Positions 1 to 6,831 of a DNA stretch of 8,172 bases are shown piece after piece. Position 1 is the first letter of the stretch. Each line of letters starts with the position of its first letter. Under the pieces are notes generated by a model. It was not told where the DNA came from, made no database searches, and worked only from the letters and a program-made list of their open reading frames with translations. Source of the DNA: an uncultured Micrococcales bacterium (GTDB taxonomy: Bacteria > Actinomycetota > Actinomycetes > Actinomycetales > Microbacteriaceae); contig CAIJJH010000130.1 of the NCBI GenBank assembly GCA_903820955.1, forward strand, positions 1-8,172, given 5' to 3'. The position numbers and the translations under genes were made by a program.

Positions 1-20
1 AAGTAAGTAAGGAATAAATC

Positions 21-917
21 ATGGGAGCGCAACTTCGGGTCTATAGGCAGAAAATTAAGTCTGCCCAGACGACCAAGAAGATCACTCGCGCAATGGAGTT
101 GATCTCGGCCTCACGTATTGCCAAAGCGCAAGCACGTGTCGCCGCCGCTACTCCGTATTCGCGCGCGGTTACCCGCGCCGTCTCGGCCGTTGCAACTTAC
201 TCGAACGTCAAGCACCCGCTAACCACCGAGCCAGAGAAGATCACTCGCGCAGCGATCGTGGTCTTCACCTCTGACCGCGGTCTTGCCGGTGCGTTCTCGT
301 CGAGCGTGCTCAAGGAGTCCGAGGCGCTAACCAATAAGCTCCAGGCCGAGGGCAAAGAGATCGACTACTACCTGGTCGGTCGCAAAGCCGTTTCGTTCTT
401 CAACTTCAGACGCCGCGAGGCTCAGCAGAGCTGGATCGGTGGCACCGACCTTCCGGTCTTCGACACCGCCAAGGCAATCGCCGACACGGTCCTAGCCGCA
501 TTCGGTGAAGAGGGCGTCCAAGAGATTCACTTGGTCTTCAACCGCTTCGTTTCGATGATTTCGCAGGTTCCAGAAGTTGTTCGCCTACTGCCTCTAGAGG
601 TTGTCGAAGGCGTCGAGGCTCCAACCAGCGACGAAGTGTTCCCGCTTTACGAGTTTGAGCCAGACGTAAACAAGGTGCTCGACGCACTCCTCCCGGTCTA
701 TATCGAGAGCCGAATCTTCAACGCCATGCTGCAGTCGGCCGCTTCAGAGCACGCCGCCCGCCAGAAGGCAATGAAGTCGGCAACCGACAACGCCGACAAA
801 CTGATCAAAAACTACACAAGACTGTCGAACGCTGCACGCCAGTCTGAGATTACCCAGCAGATTTCCGAAATTGTTGGTGGTGCCGACGCACTTGTCACCG
901 CCGACAAGGACGCATAA
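21..917 (+). CDS. atpG: F1Fo ATP synthase gamma subunit
   Basis: This is the central rotor shaft of F1, which turns inside the alpha3beta3 ring and couples proton flow to ATP synthesis at the inner face of the membrane. The 298 residues match the usual length. The N-terminal helix (about 1-60, with [12 protein letters not shown] at 18-29) and the C-terminal helix (about 230-290, with [10 protein letters not shown] at 239-248 and EIVGGADAL at 283-291) form the coiled coil, around a Rossmann-like middle domain. AAGGA at 9-13 lies 7 bases before the ATG and supports this start. atpD follows after 15 bases, so the two are co-transcribed. The C-terminal family signature normally reads I-T-x-E, but here it is ITQQ, with Gln at 280 in place of Glu. 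The few bases upstream probably end atpA or its spacer, but too little is present to say. Confidence 0.98.
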   Translation: MGAQLRVYRQKIKSAQTTKKITRAMELISASRIAKAQARVAAATPYSRAVTRAVSAVATYSNVKHPLTTEPEKITRAAIVVFTSDRGLAGAFSSSVLKESEALTNKLQAEGKEIDYYLVGRKAVSFFNFRRREAQQSWIGGTDLPVFDTAKAIADTVLAAFGEEGVQEIHLVFNRFVSMISQVPEVVRLLPLEVVEGVEAPTSDEVFPLYEFEPDVNKVLDALLPVYIESRIFNAMLQSAASEHAARQKAMKSATDNADKLIKNYTRLSNAARQSEITQQISEIVGGADALVTADKDA

Positions 918-2369
<1,452 letters not shown>

Positions 2370-2371
2370 TC

Positions 2372-2635
2372 ATGGCTTCAACCCTTCGCGTAGAGCTAGT
2401 TGCCGCCGACAAGGCCGTTTGGTCTGGCGTTGCAAAGCTAGTCGTCGCCAAGACCGTTGAGGGTGAAATCGGTCTGATGCCTGGTCACGAGCCTATGCTC
2501 GCGATTCTTGCCTCGGGCGAAGTGCGCATCACCTTGCCTGAAGGTGAAAAGCTTATTGCTAACGCCGAAGACGGGTTCCTTTCGGTCGAGCACGACGTAG
2601 TCACGATCGTGGCTCGTCACGCCGAACTGGTCTAA
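2372..2635 (+). CDS. atpC: F1Fo ATP synthase epsilon subunit, short form
   Basis: Epsilon binds the foot of gamma and links F1 to the c-ring. In many bacteria its C-terminal helices also restrain ATP hydrolysis. This protein has only 87 residues and corresponds to the N-terminal beta-sandwich alone (ELVAADKAVWSG near 8-19, EGEIGLMPGHEPMLAIL at 30-46). The two-helix C-terminal domain of the usual 120-140-residue form is absent. The reading frame ends at a TAA directly before a strong terminator, so this looks like a natural short form, not a frameshift; short forms are, as far as I recall, seen in other Micrococcales. It starts 2 bases after atpD, and AGAAGGAA at 2353-2360, inside the end of atpD, can serve as its ribosome binding site. 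It is the last gene of the operon. Confidence 0.95.
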   Translation: MASTLRVELVAADKAVWSGVAKLVVAKTVEGEIGLMPGHEPMLAILASGEVRITLPEGEKLIANAEDGFLSVEHDVVTIVARHAELV

Positions 2636-2648
2636 ACAAACCTAAAAG

Positions 2649-2678
2649 AAAACCCCCGGCCAGTGGTCGGGGGTTTTT
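2649..2678. terminator. Bidirectional intrinsic terminator between atpC and pduO
   Basis: CCCCCG (2653-2658) pairs with CGGGGG (2668-2673). The stem continues with a G-T wobble and two C-G pairs around the loop AGT. It is flanked by AAAA on the left and TTTTT on the right, so either strand yields a GC-rich stem followed by a U-run. It lies 13 bases after the atpC stop and just beyond the stop of the convergent adenosyltransferase gene, so one hairpin can end both transcripts. Confidence 0.92.
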
Positions 2679-2680
2679 CT

Positions 2681-3310
2681 CTACTTCTGAGGTTTTTCGC
2701 GCCTGTTAGCTGCCGGAACCCACTTGACGTCGCCACCGTGCTTGATGTTGGCGTAACGGGCGAGCACGAAGAGCAGGTCTGAGAGACGGTTGAGGTACTT
2801 GACGGCAACTAGGTTCATGCCGCCTTCGGAGTTCCCCTTCTTGCCAGGTTCGGTTCCGTGCTCCTCAATTGCGTGCCAGGTGGCGCGCTCTGCGCGGCGA
2901 ACAACCGTGCGGGCTAGGTGCAGGCCGGCAGCCAAACCTGATCCACCAGGGAGGATGAACGAGTCGAGCTTTGGTAGGTCTTTGTTGTATTTGTCGATGG
3001 CCGCTTCGAGTGCGTCAACCCAGACGGCGTCAACGCGAAGAGGCTCATACTCGTAGTGTTCGTTTAGCGGGTTCGAAAGGTCTGCACCTAGGTCGAACAA
3101 GTCGTTCTGAATCTGCGAGAGCAGGTGAAGGGTTTCTTCGTCGAACTCGCCGTGAGCAAGTGAGACGGCAACACCGATCGCCGAGTTGGCTTCGTCCACG
3201 TCGGCATAAGCCTCGATGCGCGGGTCGGTCTTGCGAACACGCGAGAAGTTGCTTAGCCCGGTCATGCCTTCGTCGCCGGTGCGGGTGTAGATCTTGGTTA
3301 GTCTTACCAT
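2681..3310 (-). CDS. pduO: PduO-type cob(I)alamin adenosyltransferase
   Basis: This enzyme transfers the adenosyl group of ATP to cob(I)alamin (or cobyrinate diamide), giving coenzyme B12 for radical enzymes such as methylmalonyl-CoA mutase. It acts in the cytoplasm, typically as a trimer. Family motifs are clear: TRTGDEGMTGL at 9-19 (ATP binding), RIEAYADVDEANSAIG at 31-46, FILPGGS at 118-124, ARTVVRRAER at 133-142 and YLNRLSDLLFVLAR at 172-185. The 209 residues fit the stand-alone family. It is not the unrelated CobA/BtuR type. It converges on atpC and diverges from yaaA. No Shine-Dalgarno is visible before the ATG, but TAAACT ends 6 bases upstream, so the mRNA may be leaderless. No cobalamin riboswitch is possible in the 23-base spacer. 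The window does not show which B12 enzyme it serves. Confidence 0.95.
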   Translation of the reverse strand: MVRLTKIYTRTGDEGMTGLSNFSRVRKTDPRIEAYADVDEANSAIGVAVSLAHGEFDEETLHLLSQIQNDLFDLGADLSNPLNEHYEYEPLRVDAVWVDALEAAIDKYNKDLPKLDSFILPGGSGLAAGLHLARTVVRRAERATWHAIEEHGTEPGKKGNSEGGMNLVAVKYLNRLSDLLFVLARYANIKHGGDVKWVPAANRREKPQK

Positions 3311-3316
3311 TTCTCA

Positions 3317-3322
3317 AGTTTA
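3317..3322 (-). promoter_or_regulatory. Candidate leaderless -10 box for the adenosyltransferase gene
   Basis: On the minus strand TAAACT fits the pattern TAnnnT and is followed by exactly 6 bases (TTGAGA) and then the ATG at 3310. This spacing would put transcription start at or next to the start codon. No convincing -35 hexamer is visible. The box overlaps the plus-strand candidate for yaaA by two bases. The assignment comes from pattern and spacing only. Confidence 0.5.
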
Positions 3323-3326
3323 GGCT
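3321..3326 (+). promoter_or_regulatory. Candidate leaderless -10 box for yaaA
   Basis: TAGGCT fits TAnnnT and stands 7 bases (AGTGAGC) before the ATG at 3334, the spacing expected of a leaderless transcript. The -35 region would fall inside the 5' end of the divergent adenosyltransferase gene, where TTAGTC at 3298-3303 is at best a weak match. The AGG within the box could instead be read as a distant, weak Shine-Dalgarno. Confidence 0.45.
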
Positions 3327-3333
3327 AGTGAGC

Positions 3334-4098
3334 ATGCTGTTCTTGTTGCCACCATCAGAGACCAAAGAGGTGGGCGGTTCGCCGCTCTCAATCTCTCAGG
3401 TCGCACTCACCTTCGGTGGCCTCAACCCCGCCCGAGATGCAGTCTATGAGGCGCTTAGGGCCCTCTGCCAGCAACCTGAAGAGGCAGCGAAGGCTCTAAA
3501 ACTCGGAAAGAAACAGCTCGACCAGATCGAGGTCAACCTCGCGGTTCAAGACGCCCCAACCATGCCGGCAATTTACCGCTACAACGGAACTCTCTACGAT
3601 GCGATTCATGGCAGAGGCCTCAAAGGCACTCCAACCGAGCACAATCAGATCACTAAGGCGATGTTTGAGCGAGCCAAAGACACCGTATTGATCCAATCCG
3701 CCTTGTTCGGCCTGATTCCAGCCGACAACCTGATTCCCAACTATCGCCTCAGCGGAACGACCAACCTACCGGGAATCAGCCTCAGAGACATCTGGACGCC
3801 CGCCCACGAGCCGATATGGAAGCGACTGGAAAACGGCCCAATCATCGACCTGCGCTCGAAGGCCTATGTCGAACTAGCTCCGATTCCGTCTGATGTTGAG
3901 CACTACTGGGTCGAGGTTTTCGATGCCAACAGCGGCAGGGCACTGAACCACTTCAACAAGAAGGGGAAGGGCCAGCTGGTCAACGCGGTTCTTTCGGAAA
4001 TTAACCCACCAAAGACCATTGGCGATTTATCGAAAATAGTTAAGAGCAACGCCCTCCGACTCGAGGAGTCGAAGGGCGAGCTCAAGCTATTCGTTTAG
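3334..4098 (+). CDS. yaaA: YaaA family (UPF0246) peroxide stress protein
   Basis: In Escherichia coli, YaaA is induced by hydrogen peroxide and lowers the free iron that drives Fenton damage to DNA and proteins; its exact biochemistry is not settled. This protein has 254 residues against about 258 in E. coli. It shares the N-terminal MLFLLPPSETK (E. coli MLILISPAKT), YNGTLYDAI at 83-91, SALFGLIPADNLIPNYRL at 122-139 (E. coli SGLYGVLRPLDLMQPYRL), the IDLRSKAYVELAPI stretch at 171-184, and the HFNKKGKGQLVN block at 206-217. The same frame stays open far upstream, but that part runs across the adenosyltransferase gene on the other strand. The ATG at 3334 gives the normal family start; a GTG two codons earlier is possible. 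The TAG stop overlaps the TAA of the convergent gene by part of a shared TTTAG. Confidence 0.93.
   Translation: MLFLLPPSETKEVGGSPLSISQVALTFGGLNPARDAVYEALRALCQQPEEAAKALKLGKKQLDQIEVNLAVQDAPTMPAIYRYNGTLYDAIHGRGLKGTPTEHNQITKAMFERAKDTVLIQSALFGLIPADNLIPNYRLSGTTNLPGISLRDIWTPAHEPIWKRLENGPIIDLRSKAYVELAPIPSDVEHYWVEVFDANSGRALNHFNKKGKGQLVNAVLSEINPPKTIGDLSKIVKSNALRLEESKGELKLFV
4050..4078 (-). terminator. Hairpin at the yaaA 3' end, possible terminator for the minus-strand operon
   Basis: CGCCCT (4050-4055) and CGACTC (4057-4062) pair with GAGTCG (4066-4071) and AGGGCG (4073-4078) around the loop GAG, giving 12 pairs with one C-A mismatch. For minus-strand transcription this sits 16 bases after the stop of the 4095-5216 gene. 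It is followed by the moderately T-rich GTTGCTCTTAACTATTTTC. For yaaA it lies inside the coding region, 17 bases before the stop codon, where translating ribosomes would mask it. The absence of a clean U-run keeps confidence moderate. Confidence 0.45.
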
Positions 4099-5216
4099 CC
4101 TTGCTTCCAAGTGACTAGGTCTGATTTGACAGCCATGCCTCTGTACGTTCCGCCATTCCAGTAAAGGTAGTAATAACTGGGTACGTACCACTCCTCGCCA
4201 GTTTGGGAGTAGATGCGTGTGTACATGGGGATTGCTGTGATGATTTTGGCACCTGAAGGTGAAGTGATGGGTTTGAAACCTCGGGATAGTGGTGTTTCAA
4301 GCCAATCGATTTCGCTGCCTATAGCTGCAGTTAAGGTTTCCCCCACGGAAAGCAATTTTTCGGTCGCCATGAGTTCATAGTCCGAGATGAGTCCGCCGGC
4401 GGCCTTGACGGCTCCAGAGTTGTCTGTCTGAATCTGTACTGCTTGCTCACGCAAAGCGCCGTTAAGAACGTCGTAAATCTCGATCCAACTGCCGCAGTAG
4501 ATGTCGGTGTGTGGCTCGGTGCTGTAGAAATCTCCGTAATTGAAAACGACGTCTTTGTATTCCATGTTCAGGGCACTGGCATACTTCTTGACTATCGAGA
4601 CCACCGAAGGATGCGGACTTTGGCGTCGTAATTCAGTTTCGTTACAGCGTGCGCTCTCGCTAGGTGACGGATTAATGTACTTGAATCCACCCACCTGGCC
4701 GTAGCTGAATTTCTGTGTGTCAGGACCAAAAATGCCTTTAAAAACATCAAATCTGGTGTCGAAATCTGCGGCTAGACGGGCGCGGTAGATTTCGCCGGGT
4801 TTTATGAACCCTGCAGCCCCCGCAAAGTTTGCGATTTCTATAGTTGGCTTGGCCTGGTTGATTGGTTCTTGGCTAGGCTGTGGCTCCCCAGATTTCGAGT
4901 CACTCGGCGCTGGCGTCGCTGAAGGATTCGGTGTCGGCTGTTCTTTTAGCGTTAGCAGATCCTCTGGGTAACCGTAATTTGTGCTTGCTTGCTGGTACTC
5001 GCTCAGTTGATCAGCTCTAGCAACAATCAGTGTTGAGGCGTTGCCGAACGAAAGCACGAGTGCAACAGCTGCCGCTGCGGCAACAGGCATCAAATAGAGT
5101 GGGCGAATGCTGCGAGCCGGTTTAGCTGGAGGTAGTTCGAGTTTTGGCAATCTTTGGCCTGTTGCCGGGTCTGTAGCTTGGATTCGAGCTAGGAGCTCAT
5201 CTTTTTTGTCATTCAT
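4095..5216 (-). CDS. Single-pass membrane protein, probable anti-sigma partner of the upstream sigma factor
   Basis: I cannot name the family firmly. The 373 residues comprise a short charged cytoplasmic tail (1-38, with LLARIQATDPA at 8-18), one hydrophobic segment at about 39-57, a Pro/Ser/Thr-rich linker (about 93-124) and an extracellular domain of roughly 250 residues. The topology is N-terminus inside. Only two cysteines occur, C191 and C241, both outside the membrane and so a likely disulfide pair. The C-terminal part is rich in Tyr and Trp (YVPSYYYLYWNGGTY at 344-358). It follows the sigma gene after 45 bases, the usual place for an anti-sigma factor, but the zinc-binding HxxxCxxC motif is absent. 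GAAGGA at 5229-5234 lies 12 bases before the ATG, rather far. GC is lower here (about 47% in one line sampled). From memory it recalls sigma-linked membrane proteins of other actinobacteria. The sensing role is inferred from position and topology. Confidence 0.7.
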   Translation of the reverse strand: MNDKKDELLARIQATDPATGQRLPKLELPPAKPARSIRPLYLMPVAAAAAVALVLSFGNASTLIVARADQLSEYQQASTNYGYPEDLLTLKEQPTPNPSATPAPSDSKSGEPQPSQEPINQAKPTIEIANFAGAAGFIKPGEIYRARLAADFDTRFDVFKGIFGPDTQKFSYGQVGGFKYINPSPSESARCNETELRRQSPHPSVVSIVKKYASALNMEYKDVVFNYGDFYSTEPHTDIYCGSWIEIYDVLNGALREQAVQIQTDNSGAVKAAGGLISDYELMATEKLLSVGETLTAAIGSEIDWLETPLSRGFKPITSPSGAKIITAIPMYTRIYSQTGEEWYVPSYYYLYWNGGTYRGMAVKSDLVTWKQG

Positions 5217-5261
5217 ATCTAAGTAACGTCCTTCGCGGTCGATTTCTTTCGTCTGGGATTA

Positions 5262-5732
5262 TTAGCCGAGCAGTTGCCGAAGCTTTTCGCGAGCTCGATG
5301 AAGGCGAATGGTTGCGGCATTTACCGATACATCCATCGCGGTTGCAAGTTCCTTCGGACCTAAGCCTTCGAAGGCGGCAAGCGACAAGACTCTCTGTTCT
5401 GGAATTGTGAGTTTCGCCCACGCCCGGCTGAGACTAATGTCTGCGATCGCTATCGATTCGGCTGAGGGTGAGTCGATAGGTTCCGAGAGGCTGGCAAAGA
5501 TTCGCGCTCGGTTCGAGGTCTTTCTCCTGAAATTGCCAATCTCGAGAGCGGCAATGCGGTAGAGCCACGCTAGTTCGGCACCGACGGGGCATTGGCGCCG
5601 TTTACGCCAGGCAACCTCGAATGTCGCACTCACAAGAGATTGGACTTCTCCTACCGGCACCCTGCGCATTAGATAGCGCGATAGGGCATCTAAGTGAGCG
5701 CGAAAGAGAGCATCGAACTCCTGTTCGTTCAC
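5262..5732 (-). CDS. ECF-like RNA polymerase sigma factor (sigma-70 family)
   Basis: This 156-residue protein has the two-domain plan of ECF sigma factors, which direct RNA polymerase to stress promoters. Region 2 spans about 6-72 (FDALFRAHLDALSRYLMRRV, then AWLYRIAALEIGNFRRK at 55-71). After a linker, region 4 spans about 99-156 (LTIPEQRVLSLAAFEGL, then the helix-turn-helix KELATAMDVSVNAATIRLHRA at 127-147). In region 2.2 the acidic residues normally seen in a D-x-x-x-E pattern are replaced by S32 and A36, although the AW of the family follows at 41-42. The start is GTG: an in-frame TAA stands directly before it and AAAGGGGG lies 4 bases upstream. It ends in tandem stops (TAATAA). Its partner is the membrane protein downstream. 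The target promoters are unknown. Confidence 0.88.
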   Translation of the reverse strand: MNEQEFDALFRAHLDALSRYLMRRVPVGEVQSLVSATFEVAWRKRRQCPVGAELAWLYRIAALEIGNFRRKTSNRARIFASLSEPIDSPSAESIAIADISLSRAWAKLTIPEQRVLSLAAFEGLGPKELATAMDVSVNAATIRLHRAREKLRQLLG

Positions 5733-5736
5733 TTAG

Positions 5737-5744
5737 CCCCCTTT
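5737..5744 (-). promoter_or_regulatory. Strong Shine-Dalgarno fixing the GTG start of the sigma gene
   Basis: The minus strand reads AAAGGGGG, then CTAA, then GTG. The TAA in that spacer is an in-frame stop directly before the GTG, and the next Met codon (Met22) would remove part of region 2.1. The GTG at 5732 is therefore the only sensible start. Confidence 0.8.
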
Positions 5745-5756
5745 GGTCGCCTACAT

Positions 5757-5762
5757 AGGTTA
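5757..5762 (-). promoter_or_regulatory. Weak candidate -10 box for the sigma gene
   Basis: TAACCT on the minus strand fits TAnnnT and would give a leader of roughly 15-18 bases that includes the Shine-Dalgarno. It sits in the 43-base gap after tag, next to the palindromes TACGTA (5761-5766) and CCTA-CA-TAGG (5750-5759). No good -35 is visible. Read-through from ogt-tag is equally possible. Confidence 0.25.
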
Positions 5763-5775
5763 CGTACTGACTCGG

Positions 5776-6294
5776 CTAATTCTTTCTAAAGCAATCCTCG
5801 GAGTGGTCTTCGACCATGCCGATTGCCTGCATGAGCGCATGCATGGTGGTCGGGCCGACAAAGTTGAAGCCGAGTTTGCGAAGCGCTTTGCTCATTGCCT
5901 CTGACTCGGGGCTCTTGGTCAGGTTTCTGCGATCCTCAGTCGGGGTGAAACTTCGAACGAAGGCTTCGATGCCGCCAGCGAGTTCTTGGGCAATCTTTGC
6001 GTTGTTGATTACGGCCTCGATCTTGCCGCGGTGGCGAATGATGCCTTCGTCTTGAAGGAGGCGCTCGACGTCCTTTTCGGTCATATTGGCAACTTTGGGT
6101 ATCTCGAAGCCGTTGAAGGCAGCTCTAAAGCCTTCTCTTCGCTTGAGGATGGTTAGCCAGGACAGCCCGGCTTGAAAGCCTTCAAGGCTCAGGCGCTCGA
6201 ACATGGCATTGTCGCCAGAGATTGGTGAGCCCCACTCAGTGTCGTGGTAATCGATGTAGATTTCGTCACTGGTTACCCAGCCGCAGCGCTGCAT
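5776..6294 (-). CDS. tag: DNA-3-methyladenine glycosylase I
   Basis: Tag removes 3-methyladenine from alkylated DNA and so starts base excision repair. The 172 residues align well with E. coli Tag. MQRCGWVTSDEIYIDYHDTEWG matches its N-terminus, and EGFQAGLSWLTILKRRE (38-54), VERLLQDEGIIRHRGKI (76-92) and SKALRKLGFNFVGPTT (135-150) follow. The zinc ligands are all kept (C4, H17, H164, C168, equivalent to E. coli C4, H17, H175, C179), as are the base-pocket residues Y16, E38 and W46. The open frame runs further upstream, but that stretch overlies ogt in another frame. The ATG at 6294 gives the family start, has AAGGA just upstream, and overlaps the ogt stop in TAATG, so the two are translationally coupled. 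Confidence 0.97.
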   Translation of the reverse strand: MQRCGWVTSDEIYIDYHDTEWGSPISGDNAMFERLSLEGFQAGLSWLTILKRREGFRAAFNGFEIPKVANMTEKDVERLLQDEGIIRHRGKIEAVINNAKIAQELAGGIEAFVRSFTPTEDRRNLTKSPESEAMSKALRKLGFNFVGPTTMHALMQAIGMVEDHSEDCFRKN

Positions 6295-6764
6295 TAGTCC
6301 TTGGTTTCGATTCCCTCGAGGGCAAGTAGCCAGCGCTTGGTTGGCAGGCCTTCGCCACCCGAGTAGCCGGTGATCTTGCCCGATGCACCTAGGACTCTGT
6401 GGCAACCAATCGCTAGTGGTACAGGGTTCGAGCCGACCGCGCCACCAACTGCGCGGCTGGCCTGAGGCTTGCCGATCTCGCGGGCGATGTCGGCGTAGCT
6501 GAGCACTTCGCCAAAGGGGATTCTCGATATTTCGTTCCATACGCTTTGCTGAAACTTGGTGCCCCTGGCTTCGAAGCTGAAGGTGAACTCTTTGCGCTTG
6601 CCTTTGAAGTATTCGGTTAGCTGCTTCTGAGCGTCTTTGAGCACCTTGGCCGAGCCGTGGTTTGGCCCGGGAGTCTTGGTCATGGTTATTTCGATGATGT
6701 TCTCGCCGTCGGCGGTGAGGTTGATCTGGCCGACGGGGGAGGAGAAGGTCGATTGGGCAATCAT
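6294..6764 (-). CDS. ogt: Methylated-DNA--[protein]-cysteine S-methyltransferase (O6-alkylguanine-DNA alkyltransferase)
   Basis: This suicide repair protein takes the alkyl group from O6-alkylguanine (or O4-alkylthymine) onto its own cysteine. From the ATG at 6764 it has 156 residues. The nucleophile is C121 in IGCHRV (119-124). Also present are the asparagine hinge N113, the DNA-intercalating arginine R104 in ASRAVGG, the recognition tyrosine Y90 in SYADIA, and E150 of the charge relay. Unusually, the Pro that normally precedes the cysteine (PCHR) is Gly120. Cys is kept, so this is not an alkyltransferase-like (Trp) protein. There is no Ada regulatory domain. A TTG at 6770 could add two residues, but the ATG fits better: TACCCT lies 6 bases before it and there is no Shine-Dalgarno, suggesting a leaderless mRNA. 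It overlaps tag by one base. Confidence 0.95.
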   Translation of the reverse strand: MIAQSTFSSPVGQINLTADGENIIEITMTKTPGPNHGSAKVLKDAQKQLTEYFKGKRKEFTFSFEARGTKFQQSVWNEISRIPFGEVLSYADIAREIGKPQASRAVGGAVGSNPVPLAIGCHRVLGASGKITGYSGGEGLPTKRWLLALEGIETKD

Positions 6765-6770
6765 GGTCAA

Positions 6771-6779
6771 AGGGTAACA
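6771..6779 (-). promoter_or_regulatory. Candidate extended -10, leaderless promoter of ogt-tag
   Basis: The minus strand reads TGTTACCCT, which fits the extended -10 pattern TGnTAnnnT. It ends 6 bases (TTGACC) before the ATG at 6764. It lies directly after the T-tract of the aminotransferase terminator, as expected for a new transcription unit. No -35 match is seen, and an extended -10 can do without one. Confidence 0.5.
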
Positions 6780-6780
6780 G

Positions 6781-6819
6781 GCAAAAAGAAAGAGCGGCCC
6801 GTGTTTCCACAGGCCGCTC
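6781..6819 (-). terminator. Intrinsic terminator of the aminotransferase gene
   Basis: GAGCGGCC (6792-6799) pairs with GGCCGCTC (6812-6819). Inside, after a C-A mismatch, GTG (6801-6803) pairs with CAC (6808-6810) around the loop TTTC. On the minus strand the stem begins 12 bases after the aminotransferase stop and is followed by TTTCTTTTTGC, a good U-rich tail. On the plus strand the tail is CTTGCTTGGTTTTT, which is weaker. Confidence 0.88.
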
Positions 6820-6831
6820 CTTGCTTGGTTT

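Noticed and set aside
2971..3333. The yaaA frame extends about 120 codons upstream on the plus strand.
   Set aside because: It runs antisense to the well-supported adenosyltransferase gene and yields Arg-rich shadow sequence; YaaA proteins begin at the Met at 3334.
4095..5216. Lower GC in the membrane-protein gene as a sign of recent horizontal transfer.
   Set aside because: I compared only a few lines by eye. Fast-evolving extracellular domains often drift in composition, and no mobile-element remnant or repeat flanks the gene.
5214..5264. The sigma gene and the membrane-protein gene lie in the same frame, so a read-through sigma/anti-sigma fusion seemed possible.
   Set aside because: Two tandem stops (TAATAA) separate them, and the downstream gene has its own ATG with a GAAGGA upstream. 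Same frame occurs by chance one time in three.
5811..5852. Nested inverted repeats (CGACCA with TGGTCG, and TGCATG-AGCG-CATGCA) near the end of tag.
   Set aside because: They lie inside conserved Tag coding sequence before its zinc-ligand end, with no U-run after them; they can come from the codons of MHALMQAIGMVED.
6295..6810. The tag reading frame stays open for about 172 codons upstream, as if a larger fusion protein existed.
   Set aside because: That stretch lies over ogt on the same strand in another frame, its translation is low-complexity and Arg/Gln/His-rich, and the Tag family start (MQRCGW) is at 6294.
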